Shown here: piece by piece, positions 36,398 to 46,766 of the stretch
Layout: each line of letters starts with the position of its first letter
Position numbering within the stretch: position 1 is the first letter of the stretch
From: Sanghuangporus weigelae
Taxonomy: Eukaryota; Basidiomycota; Agaricomycetes; Hymenochaetales; Hymenochaetaceae
DNA: 64,000 nucleotides
Direction: 5' to 3'
Assembly: GCA_033182465.1 (NCBI GenBank)
Contig: CP137325.1
Span: 2,046,001 to 2,110,000, forward strand
Position numbers and translations under genes: made by a program
The notes under the pieces: model-generated
The model's input: only the letters and a program-made list of their open reading frames with translations
Told to the model about the DNA's origin: nothing
Database searches by the model: none

Positions 36398-38219
36398 GCC
36401 GAAAAGGCTCGGCCTTTCGAGGCCGAAAGGAAGAAGATGTGAGCGGTGGGGAGTTTACAGTGTCTGTGCCGAAACGACGCTTTCGAGAACCAGTGACCCT
36501 GGGTGGGGCAGCTGAGCTCGAAGCCTGATGGAAAGATGCATGGGCATACAGACAGACGGACAGACAGACAGACAGACAGATAGACAGACAGAGAGAAATA
36601 CAAACAGACATGTTTGCAACAGAGGAGTGAATCATCGCAGAAAGGCGGCATCACAGTCAGATAGGACAGCGGCATCGCAGAAAAGCGGCATCACAACCAG
36701 ACAGAGTTGTGGAACAAGAAGATCATCACCAAAAGGTGGCATCGCAGAAAGGCGGCATCACAACCAGAAAGAGTTGTGGGACAAGAAGATCATCACCGAA
36801 AAGGTGGCATCGCAGAAAGGCGGCATCGCAATCAGAAAGGATTGCGGAACAAGATAGATATATATAGGTGATAAAAGGGGAAAAGAAGAGTATATCGTAC
36901 ATATGAAGGATGATGAGACCATGTACAGGAGAGGCAGAGATGAGACGACAACTTACGGACGTGGAGGCCATGAGTTGTTGGAGTTCGGTGCATTGCTTTA
37001 GATGCTGAGCCGCTTGGAGTTCCTGTAGGATCTGATTGAACATAATCTCATCAACCCGATTGACAAAAGGGTGGGCGCCGGTCTTTTCGAGGTCATTGTG
37101 CCACATAGTGCGAATGCGAGCAAGGTAGACCAACAGAGGGTGCTGGCCATTGATAGTCGGATGAAGGTTGGACGGATGGGAAAGAATATTGTGAAAAAGG
37201 TCATCCCACATATCAATGACTTCGGGTGGCCACTGAGCATTGCGAATAGCATCAAGAAAGTTGAGTTGAGCTTCCCTGAACTGGTGTAGGTCGAGCATGT
37301 CGTCTGAGGGAACCTTCTTGGAGAGAAATGACGAGGTAGCTGGAACCAGAGCAGAAGCGCCGTCGACAACCTCCAGACGATAGGAGTGGTCAGTCAGAGA
37401 CTGCTGGTGTGAGTCAACTTGGCTCTTGAGACCGCGAGTTGTGAAATGGAAAAGAGGGACGTGTTGAAGCTTACGAAGCCGGGCCTCAATGGAGGAATGC
37501 AAGACATGAGTCGACCGACGGTCTTGAAGAAGATCAGGACCAAACTGAAAAGCATCGGGAACCGGAGCAGCAGCAGCAGCAGCAATGACGGGAGGCGCAA
37601 CGATATGAGCGGCAGCAACAAAGGGAAGGTGGGTGGCAGCAGCAGCTGCCGGAGGAGGGAATACTGGAGCGGCAGCCGGAACGGGGACGCGCGGTAACGG
37701 AGCTGGGGCCGGAGCAGGAGCAGCGGTGAGAGCAGCAGTAGAAGCAGCAGCAGCAGCAGCAGCAGCAGATGGTGCGATGGCGATATCAGCAGGTGCAGGG
37801 GCCGCAATCTGGATGAGGGGGATCGGCGACGCGGGGCGTGAGTTTGCACAAGAGCCAGCCGACGGAGCCAGAGAAGCACCAGAGTTTTCTGGTGCCTGAT
37901 TTGCAGCGGCACCAAGATCAACAGCCGAGGACGGACCAGCGACGGGAGCAGAAGAGGCGGGAGCCGAGAGAGAGTGACTTGCCTGATTAGAACCGTATGT
38001 GTTCCACCATATCTTAGCCTGAGCTGTCCAAATCCGCCAAGTCTGTTCCATAAACCACTTAATTTCAGCATCATCCAAGTTACTCAGAGTTCGTTTGTAG
38101 TCTCGCCGAGCGTCGTCGTAAAGAGCCGAGGAGAAATCGGGCATGGGTATGAGGTCCGGGTCGCACGGAATTCGGTCAGGGTGAGGTGGCACAGCATTAC
38201 GACGTGTGCTGATGGCCAT
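36120..38219 (-). CDS. Gag-like region of the DIRS-like element
   Basis: Contains an N-terminal helical part, Ala/Pro-rich linkers and two zinc-knuckle-like motifs (CAVCLGFGDHDVQSC and CSGCGSPTHGATGC). Assigned from position upstream of the reverse transcriptase and from the knuckles; sequence similarity to named gag families is not claimed. Confidence 0.55.
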
Positions 38220-38343
38220 ACTGACAGAGTTTGAAGAAGAGCAAACTAAACGAATGTATAAAACGGAGATACGGAACACGAGCAATGAGAGTTTCGGTAT
38301 TTGAAATGAAATTTGCGACAAAGTTTCTTAGCTACGAGGTGAC

Positions 38344-38402
38344 GCGTCGGAGGTGATGGTAGGAACGAAAGAAGCTTCGGCTTCTTCCGTCACCTCCGAC
38401 GC
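38344..38402. repeat. Inverted repeat beside the DIRS-like element
   Basis: Arms gcgtcggaggtga and tcacctccgacgc are perfect reverse complements separated by about 33 bases. This could be a terminal feature of the neighbouring element or an independent hairpin. Confidence 0.6.
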
Positions 38403-38589
38403 AGACCTAAATCTTCGGTCTGACTTGCCACACCGAAGATTGTCATCTCATCGCCTTTTAGTATCTGCATACGCTAATCGTATATATGACTATAGAGGGT
38501 GCCTTGCATCTTGTTTGCACCACAAACGCTCAAGGTGGTCCAGTTGTCATATTCGGACGAGAAAGGGACTCGAAATTACAACGTACGTA

Positions 38590-40235
38590 GTTCAGTCCTC
38601 TAGTCTCATTCTGTTTCTCATGCATCCCTACTTGTTTCCGTGCGAATCCTTGAGTCCCTGACTAACAGGACTCAGATACTGGGGACTGGACTCGTGCGGT
38701 GCAACGCACAGTGACGTAGCGAACTCCCAGAAACGACTGGGTTTATAACGTTCCCTTTTTCTTTTCTCATCTCCGCTTTCGACCAAGACACCTCTGCCCT
38801 CTGTCGATCTTGCCAACATAAGATCGTCAGTCAACAAAAAAAGTCAGGAGGGTTGATGTTGCTTTTGGTTGAGTATGTTACTCGAATGATAACGGGGATT
38901 ATATCGCAACGACCGGATTGCAAGCATGGAAGTAGGTGGTTTTTCTCTATTTAGGCAGTCCAAACCGCATATTCGCTCGTACACAACAATGACAATAGCA
39001 AACATCTAGATAGAATGTTGATTTCTATCCCCCGCTACAGTCCGAGATCCTGCAGTTTGTAGCGCTTGGACTCGAAATGGAAGCCATAGAACCCCCGTGC
39101 CCACTTACAATAGGTTTCATAAGCATCTTGGAACGACGCCAAGGCGCTCAATGCGCGATTGTGGGCGTCCACAGTCGCATTTGCAATGGCGCAGAGCGAT
39201 TCGTATACTGATATGTTGCGGTTGCGAGCAGTGAGCCATACCAAATTTTCTTCTGCCTCTCCGTCCAAATCTTCCTTGTAGAAGGACCATATGTCACTTT
39301 GAAATTGATGTCAAGTGATGGCCAAATTCTGCGCAATAAAGTACGTACTTGAGAGTGCATACACAGTATGCAATGTCTGGAAGTGCAAATATCCAAGAAT
39401 GGACAGGCATGCTTGCAGGAAAGATGAAGGCAGTATAGGCATTGCCAATTCCCGAGAGACGACGGAAGAATACAGGATATTCCGTGGCAGATGTCGGCAT
39501 CTACAGAGACATCAATTAAAGCGACGCTTTAAAAATGAGCCTTCGACTGTGCCCACTCACAGGAACTCCGAGAACATCGTACTGAATCAGAAGCGAGGAC
39601 ACGTAATCGAGCGCACTCGTCAATATAATATTACAAGCCACAGCATTGTGAAATCGGGACGTCTCCAGCAGAAGAGCAGCAAAGTCATCCAGTACCTTGA
39701 GCTGCTGAGGTTGACGAGCAACAAATCGAGGCACAAACTCCCGGATTGCATCGATATGGGATAAAAACAGGTCGTCAAGATAGGTCACAAAGCCTGTGAA
39801 TAAGGCGATGTATATTCTAACGCTTTCATCACGTAGGTGAGAATAGCTTGTTGCCGCTATCGTCGCACCAACCCCTATGGAGCGACGAAGAACTGCATCA
39901 TCGGCCAAAAGGTAGCCTCTAGCTGATGCTTCAGCAATACAGAGGGCTTCAAATTTAGCGATTGGTTGTTCGGAGCCTTGATAATGAATATCGCATCGTT
40001 CCAAGAGTGTAACGATAAGGTTGCGCAGCGACGCACTATCAGTCTGACACAATAAAGTCAATGATGCGGATGAATCGATATTGACAAATATCAAAATGAA
40101 AGGAAATCGTACCGGGGGAGATATGTTTTCAGTCTGTGATTCACGAACGTCAGTGTTTGATAGAGAAGGCATGATCGAAGAAGCTGAGGGGGGCTGAGGG
40201 TGTGTAGTGTAACACTCAGAATAGTTACAGCTTTA
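38590..40235. repeat. Segmental duplication, copy 1 (carries the intact terpene synthase)
   Basis: Similar over its length to 49215-50960, beyond the gene on both sides. In the 3' flank gactaacaggactcagatac matches gactaacagcgctcagatac. The match fades about 60 bases upstream of the start codon. Confidence 0.7.
39035..40172 (-). CDS. TRI5-like terpene synthase, intact
   Basis: Exons 40113..40172, 39561..40043, 39349..39500 and 39035..39296 agree in phase and give 318 residues, close to the length of agaricomycete trichodiene-synthase-like enzymes. The acidic metal-binding motif is in FTGFVTYLDDLF. The NSE-type motif NDIWSFYKED is formed exactly across the third splice junction and is complete. 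YPVFFRRLSGIGNAYTAF and the C-terminal helices fit class I terpene cyclases. It should ionise farnesyl diphosphate and cyclise it to a sesquiterpene; the product cannot be told. The first intron is a multiple of three and open, so unspliced RNA would also read through. Two decayed copies lie at 42.5 and 49.7 kb, and a P450 at 46.7 kb, which suggests a former terpenoid gene cluster. Confidence 0.85.
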
Positions 40236-41938
40236 TACTGAGACAGACGTAATTTCACCATTCGTTTTTGACGCGAGCAGCTGTAAAACACAAACAATTT
40301 CATCGCTCAACGAAAACCCCAAACATTTCGCATGATCTAGATTGTAAAGTCGATGTTTCAACGTAGATTTCGTATGCACGGATGGGGGAGCACTAGGCCA
40401 TTTAGTCTAATGAATCTGGGTGATTTTAGAGAGATCTCGAAGATGAGAAATTGTCCAATGCAAGGGTGGTTGTAGAGTCGGAAAATCAGCCTCAGGGTTG
40501 TTGGAGTTAAAACCATTAAAGCGAGCGCTTACGGCGGTGTAAGCACGCACTCTGGCGATGTACCGTTTTCTGAGAAAGGCTGAAAAAAAGTGTGAACTAG
40601 AAGGATAAACCACGAACCATGAATAATCTAAATCTAGTTTGCATACATCAATCGGGTAGACACCTCATTCGTGGTGAACCCAAGTTCGGATGTAATGATA
40701 GTTCTGGCATGAAACACATCGATCCGAGTTGGTATCTCAGAGGAACGTCAGGTAGTCACCGATGGAACCCAAAACCTACATGTAATTCAGAGAGGGAACA
40801 GAACTCGCCAGCCACCAATGGAGCCCCAAAGCTCCATAGTACACGTCCGAGACGGAACAGAACCCTTGTCAGTCGGAGTATCATGTCATCCATGAACGAG
40901 ATGCACCTCCGTGCATGACTACATTTAATCTGCGGCATGTAATGCGTGCGTAAAATACAGATGGGAGGCAATTATACCAAAGGCGACGAGTTTGTACTGA
41001 CGCGACGTGACGAGATGACAAAACTATCCCTTAGTCAAGAAATGAGAATCTGCTAACTGATGCGACTCGGACATACTGGACGCGTCGAAGGGCGTAATTT
41101 GCTGGGTTCGAATTTCGATCGAGGCCCTGGTGAGTATGTTTGCTTGGGTCCTTAAAGTACCAGATATAGATTCTACGGCGATGAATCAGATGCGATCACG
41201 TGCGGCGCCATTTAGTTTATTTCGCGCGCGTAAATTGAAGCAATGTAATGCGAAATGCATCAGACCGAACCTGTATCCGAGCGCTAGGAGCACGCCGAGC
41301 ACGAAGGTGCCAGAATTGAAATCTATCTGCCATCCAGTCAGAAGATAAAGATCTCGATTAGGCTCATTACATACAACTGGAATCCGTGGAACCCATAGTA
41401 GTAGCAGCTACCGCTGGGACCGCAACGACGATAGAACCGTTTTTTGTCTGGCGCCACGCGGAGCTTTCTGTAGCGCGAGCGTCCCCGTGTAGTTGCCATC
41501 GCGGGGGGTTGTTGTAGAATGCGTGACGAACACGTGAGTACAAGTAATACGTCGACTTCGCGGTACATTCCCTGCTCCTCTATACGATGATGGTGATGGT
41601 GATGTGAAGCAGGCGCAATTGTTGTGACACAAGCTTGATCGTCGCGTCACATGCAACCTCATGATCCGACTACGCTTTACTATCTATCCTCATTCCTCTC
41701 TATTGCGCCCTCGTTCCTTATTTCTTGGCTATGGTATATATTAGCAGGACTAATGTACGGTACGCTATCCGTTTGCCCTACAAGCTCACCGGGGTACAAA
41801 CGTGATTATTGATTTGTATCTTTGACCTCTGTTGCGTGTTTCGCTCTCTCGGGTCGCCTCAAACTCCGACAGCTGTACCAGGAGCTCCCGCAGCGCAACA
41901 TTAGCATGCATAAACTGCCTGAGTTGGCTGATGTCGGT
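40236..41938. other. Intergenic region, possible gene remnant at its right end
   Basis: No confident gene. 41938-41790 on the minus strand stays open across the site where the MITE sits (LRQFMHANVALRELLVQLSE), continuing with 42535-42460. An old exon may therefore have been split by the MITE. Family not recognised. Confidence 0.4.
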
Positions 41939-42459
41939 AGGGTTTCGCGCGTATATTTGATTTGGAAGTGAGATACGGATACGCGCGTATACTATACGGT
42001 GTATACGGGACCATATCAACAATATCATTTTTTGACCATTGCACATCATGTTTGGGCCTAGAAAATACTTTCATCGAGTCGAGGATACCTAATACAAATA
42101 TTAATCTGTGCATAAACAACGAGATTCTGTCAGATACAGATAAGGTAGTATGAAATTACATAATTTTTGCATTATAAGCGAGACAACCTTGAATCCGAAC
42201 ACGGTACTCAGATCATACGCCAACAGTAAGATTTTGGTGAGTAACGTCTCGTTTAAAAAAAAAGGGGAGCAAATTTCTTATTCAAGTCCGGGATTTCCTA
42301 CCGTTTTCAGCCCCCCAAAGTATACGCCGTATACGCCAAACTTCAAGTTTCTGAAACGCATACAAGCGTATACTTCAGTTGCTTGAGCTGATACGCATAC
42401 GCGCGTATAGCGTATACATCGTATCATATACTCTATATACGATACGCTGCGGAACCCTA
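41939..42459. mobile_element. hAT-type MITE, 521 bp, TSD GATGTCGG/GATGCCGG
   Basis: Ends TAGGGTTTCGCGCGTAT and (reverse) TAGGGTTCCGCAGCGTATC are imperfect inverted repeats. The 8 bases before (41931-41938) and after (42460-42467) match at 7 of 8. The interior is AT-rich with cgtatacg palindromes near both ends and codes for nothing. An 8-base target duplication with YARGG-type ends is the hallmark of hAT transposons. Confidence 0.75.
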
Positions 42460-42534
42460 GATGCCGGGCACCCAAGAAGGACCTGCATCCTCTGCAGTGA
42501 CATGTATTGGAATGGGGGCAGGTGCTTGAGGACG

Positions 42535-42837
42535 GGAAAATCGCAAGGCTGCATCATTGTCCAAAAGGTAGCCTCTAGTTGATGCTTCAGCAATACAGAG
42601 GGCCTCAAGTTTTGCCTTGGGCTGTCCGGAGCTTTGATAATGAATATCGCATCGTTTCAAGGGTATAACGATAAAGTCCGAGCAGCGACGCTCTATCAGT
42701 CTGACACAACAAAGTCAATGATGCAGATGAGTCGATACTAACAAATATTAAAATAAATGTCAATCTTACCAGCCTACCAGGGCAAATATGTTTTCAGACT
42801 GTAATTCACGAGCGCTAGTGTTTGACAGAGAGGGCAT
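42535..42837 (-). pseudogene. Terpene synthase fragment (5' part only)
   Basis: The stretch from the ATG position (42837) into exon 2 is strongly similar to the intact gene: CDIHYQSSGQPKAKLEALCI and EASTRGYLLDNDAALR. It stops abruptly near 42540 and unrelated sequence follows; no metal-binding motifs remain. The first-intron region is also altered. It is a truncated copy, part of the duplicated segment with the FMN dehydrogenase remnant downstream. Confidence 0.8.
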
Positions 42838-43191
42838 GATCGGAGAAGCTGAGCGGGCTGGGGTGTATAGATTTACACTCTGAAAAGTTGCGATTCCGTG
42901 CTCAGCGGGCAAAACACCATAGCTTTCGATATCATTTTCCATATTTGGAATATGGAGAACGATATCCCAATCACTGTGGCTTATAGGTTATGAGCGCGAA
43001 GTTGTGGTGATGAGCTGGAGGGATTTCAGCATTTGTCTAAATCGTTCGCTGGCATTTGCGACGAGGATAACGGCGTCCTAAAGCAGGTGAATCTACTTGG
43101 CAGAGCGCCAATTCTATGCAATGTAAGAGATTCTTTGCCATCCAGTGAGCATTTGCATGGAAAAACATGCGCCCAAATCGCTACCTCGCCG
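42838..43191. repeat. Spacer shared by the two terpene synthase/FMN dehydrogenase remnants
   Basis: Matches 50896-51260 at high identity, for example ttgacagagagggcatgatc and agctttcgatatcattttcc. No gene inside. The match resumes after the MITE. Confidence 0.75.
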
Positions 43192-43349
43192 TAGGGCTCC
43201 GCGCGTATCCGTAAAGTAAAGATACGGCTCGCATCGTATACGGATACGGCCGTGTCCGTACTGCTCTGTGGAAGCAAATATACGGCCGTCCCCGTACGGG
43301 GACCTTGTTTATACGCACGTAGCCGTATACCGGTACGCGGGGAGCCCTA
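43192..43349. mobile_element. hAT-type MITE, 158 bp, perfect TSD CCTCGCCG
   Basis: Ends TAGGGCTCCGCGCGTATCCG and (reverse) TAGGGCTCCCCGCGTACCG. The flanks 43184-43191 and 43350-43357 are both CCTCGCCG. The interior is built of gatacggccgtgtccgtac-like palindromes. The matching spot of the second segmental copy (about 51275-51285) has no insert. Confidence 0.88.
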
Positions 43350-43479
43350 CCTCGCCGATATCTGAGGACTGCTTTTAGCCATGCCCTCTTCCAGATCTTT
43401 GGACATACTTTCGTGTAGTCCGGCATTGCACCTACTGACCAGTTTGACTCATAAAAAAAAGTATATCAATCATAATGTT

Positions 43480-45395
43480 GATTTTTGAACCGGAAATTCA
43501 TCTAGGACGTGTGGCACGCCGATGCGTGTGGTCGATCAAAGTCTGGCTACAGCAACAATCCACTCTCTCGACGTTCATGATGAAGGTTCGTCAATGCATC
43601 GTTACGATCCGTACTCTGATGGGCACACCGTTTCTGGAACGAGTTCTTCAACTCAGTTACGCTAACAGACGCATACCAATTATTGATCTCAGTCTCAAGT
43701 ATCCGAATGAGACGTTCCATGCCTGCATCTCCGTAACCCCGTGGTAACAAGTCCGTGAATGCTGAGTTATATGTAGTCCACGATAACAGGTATCGACTCG
43801 GAAGGCAGAGAGACCCACGCTTTGAGCATATAGGAAAGGTCGACCTATACCAAAGGCCTTCGCACCAAGGCAAAGTGCCTTCAGTCCGTCTATTTTCATT
43901 GGCTCACCTGTCCCGGGTCGAACTCCGTCATCCATGTAAGCTAGGTGAATGTGCTAGCAACCTAGTAACCATCCTCTCTGTCTCACTATCTGTACGAAAT
44001 GATAGCATTCCTTCTAATCTAGAGAATATGTCTGGTCGCTCTCTACGAAGTCGGTAAAGTACTTCTATCGATGGCATCGAGCAAAATGACGAGGATGATG
44101 CGGCATTTATTTTGTTGCTTCAAATGGTCTTACTCACTTGCTCATAATTCCAGTTGGCGCCCTGCATAAAGCATATCAGATATTGAGAAACAATAACCTA
44201 CGTGAATAACCACCACCATGACTGGAGATAAGGATGAAATCAACGCCTGCTTCGGCAGCAAGTATAGTATCATCAACGTATTGAAAGCCTTCAAGGACTA
44301 GGGGAGCTTTGTAATGCTTCTCAATTTCTCAACCGCGGGATAGTCTTCAAATTCAAGTCAGAACAACAAAACATGGGTTACTCGTGCCGGAAGCCTACCT
44401 TCTCCCACGACATATCTTCATCAACACCAACAAGTCTTGCCACGGGCTCTTCGATACCTTTCTCATAATCAACCTTGGGGTCCATAGGTGTGTCAGGATT
44501 CGCTTGCTTTCTTGCCTCCCTTTCCGCCTCTCTCTCTTGTCTGCCAATACGAAGGGCGTTCGAAGGTTCAACCACCAACGGGAGCATCAACAGTCAAGAA
44601 GATCGCCCTGTACCCAAGTCTTTCCGTTTCACGAGTACGGTCCGAAGTGCGCTCGCCCTTGAAAATGTACAGCTGAAAGAACAGCGGTTGAGATTCTGAG
44701 ACACGCGCTTTGGCTATCTCCGAGTATGTGAAGGACGCAGACTATCTGATTGACCCTGGTCCTCCCACTCGCGCGCGTTATGCTTAGTTCACCATCAGGA
44801 TATTCTTGTTTAACTTGGTCAGTAGCAGAGACGATTATAGGAATGGTAGATCGGGAGCCTAGAATTGAAGTAGATGGGCCACATGCCGAGATAGGCCGCA
44901 GGCCCATGGATTGAAGAAGAACCGCGAAAAACCGCGGATATTCTCTTCATGAGCTATGAACAAAGACCATAAGGACGAGGGCAGGCACCACCAATATGAC
45001 ATGCACTCACCAACTCTATCGTCAGCCGCCGACGCGAAGAAGGCCCAAGCCTTGTGCGACAAGCTTATCTTGCGACACATTTAGCACTCGATCCAGTGGC
45101 GGTTTCCCTTTCTGAGCTAGTTCCGCGTGAATCTCATCTTGCACCTTTCTCCCCTCCTTTGCTTGACCAATCGCCTGAGTCGAAGCAGCATCGAGTGAGC
45201 TGAGATAATTTATTGGGGGCGTATTGTCCGCAATCGCGCTGGGAGGATGAGTTGCGTCCTATTTGAGCAAGAGTTTTGCTCCGTCAGGGTAGCTCTGAAT
45301 GTGATATCAAGATTGCAATGAATGAATAACATGAAAATGCTGACTATCAGAACTCGATCACATCGCAAACTTCATTTATTTTGAATGATGATCTG
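43480..45395 (-). pseudogene. Cytochrome b2-like FMN dehydrogenase, decayed copy 1
   Basis: Pieces of the family occur in order on the minus strand but in different frames with stops between. They are: a cytochrome b5-like scrap (NEVCDVIEF, then PDGAK) near 45380-45280, HEENIRGFSRFFFNPWA near 44940, STIPIIVSATD and PDGELSITRASGRT near 44830-44760, and DGLKALCLGAKAFGIGRPFL near 43880. The last is MERLIRILETEIN near 43700. Together they match flavocytochrome b2 (L-lactate dehydrogenase type), whose family has an N-terminal heme domain and an FMN barrel. The middle of the barrel, including the catalytic region, is largely unreadable. It is a dead gene, next to the terpene synthase fragment as in the other copy. 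Confidence 0.75.
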
Positions 45396-45441
45396 GCATA
45401 GACCTTTCAATTACAAGAGTAGATTGATTATACGTTCCAAG

Positions 45442-46055
45442 TAGGGCTCCGTGCGTATCCGTAAATTACGGATACGGCCCGCATCGTATACGCATACGGC
45501 CGTGTCCGTACTGGCTGATTATACGGGCCGTATTTTTACGGCCGTACCCGTACCAAGGGTCGGAGAAAAAGACCTCGCCGTATCCGCCGTATCCGGATGA
45601 AGGGGTCCGGCTGTCAATTTCACCAATATTGCACCAATATTTTGCTCAAATTTGAGAATCAAGACCCAAAATTATAAGGGGTGAATACCACTAATATAGA
45701 ACTTCTTGGCCAACATTTGGACTTGTAAAGTCTGGTCCGCATCGCCACAGGTATATTAGTAAGCTCCAGAATATATGGAATAATACAAGAAGATGAAGAA
45801 ATGCCTTGAACTCACCAATATAAGTCATGGATTAAGATTTACAACACTCTATTAACTAAATTACAGTAGAAATTGGCTACCAAATCCCTTAAATAGATGT
45901 TTCATGAGGAAGGTTTCGTATACGGCGGATACGCCGTATACGGGCATCCCGTATCCGTACCGACCAGTGGAGGGCACTTATACGGGCCGTAAAAGTCCCC
46001 GTATGAGTGCCGCATATATACGCGCGTGCCCGTATACGATACGCACGGAGCCCTA
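45442..46055. mobile_element. hAT-type MITE, 614 bp, perfect TSD GTTCCAAG
   Basis: Ends TAGGGCTCCGTGCGTATCCG and (reverse) TAGGGCTCCGTGCGTATCG. The flanks 45434-45441 and 46056-46063 are both GTTCCAAG. Each end carries about 100 bases of cgtatacgg-type palindromes; the middle is AT-rich and non-coding, with no transposase. Confidence 0.88.
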
Positions 46056-46063
46056 GTTCCAAG

Positions 46064-46717
46064 AAGTGGGTGACACACTGTGTATTACATAATCTCGGTA
46101 AATTACGTAAAGAATCGGAAATCTTCAGGGTCGCGCTGAACTTTTTATACCCCGGAGGCAAAAAGGAATGTTGTGGCCTATATAACTCTCTGTATCGTTT
46201 TTTGTATTTGAAATATGATCCGATTGGAAATATCAATGAGATCGCAAAGCTGAACTGTGACTAACATTGGCGGAGGCATGCATAATAAGCGAAATATTTT
46301 GGGAGAAAGCGGCATGAGATACGAGTTCTATAGAAAATTCTATGGACCGCGCACGCGAAACCCTTTGACCACTACGATATTGTCTCTTTACTATACGACA
46401 TATTGGCCATCCCTTTCCGTTCACTGGCATGAGCAGCGCTATCAAAGGATCCGGCGCCCGTCTTTGAGGCCAAGATGAACCCTCAACACACTCTCATCGC
46501 TGTTGAGCTCAGCGCTGACTCGGATATCAAGTTTGTCTTTGGTGTTTCAAGCTGCCTAGTGTCCATGAATTGACTGTTCAATCACGACTCAGCGTCTCCA
46601 CAGATCTTGTTATATCGAGGCATTGAAAATTGAAATCGCCTCAGGCCTGAACAAGGAAAGAGATCCTCTGACATTTCAGTATTGGATCAACAACCGCGCC
46701 TTATAATGTCAATAGGG
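46064..46717. other. Intergenic region upstream of the P450
   Basis: No gene is seen; a promoter must lie at the right end. Confidence 0.5.
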
Positions 46718-46725
46718 TATAAATA
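46718..46725 (+). promoter_or_regulatory. TATA box of the P450 gene
   Basis: TATAAATA about 49 bases before the ATG at 46767 and only 22 before the ATG at 46740, which favours the second ATG as the true start. Confidence 0.55.
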
Positions 46726-46766
46726 CCCTACCCAACTCCATGCCCAACTGGCCCTACCCCAACATC

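Larger units (their letters stand above)
33049..38321 (-). mobile_element. DIRS-group (tyrosine-recombinase) retrotransposon, fossil entry, looks nearly whole
   Basis: Read on the minus strand in the order gag-like region (about 38219 to 36120), reverse transcriptase with RNase H (within 36397-34142), and tyrosine recombinase (about 34100-33049). I see no integrase of the LTR type and no methyltransferase, which points to a Ngaro-like member of the DIRS order. Reading frames are long and overlap, as is known for DIRS elements, and I see no clear break in the enzyme region, so the insertion is probably young by the standards of this window. Low-complexity Ala/Pro codon runs occur in the gag-like part. 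A cagacaga microsatellite (36545-36597) and about three tandem copies of a roughly 70-base unit (36630-36850) lie between the gag-like and enzyme parts. Exact ends are not resolved; a short inverted repeat lies just outside at 38344-38402. Confidence 0.85.

Noticed and set aside
36545-36597. cagacaga repeats as a CRISPR-like array
   Set aside because: Simple microsatellite without spacers, in a fungal retrotransposon.
37570-37790. Long plus-strand Ala/Gly-rich open stretches
   Set aside because: They are the antisense of trinucleotide runs in the gag-like region of the DIRS-like element.
41338-41670. Open stretches on the minus strand (Arg-rich)
   Set aside because: No motif, no splice partners, odd codon use.
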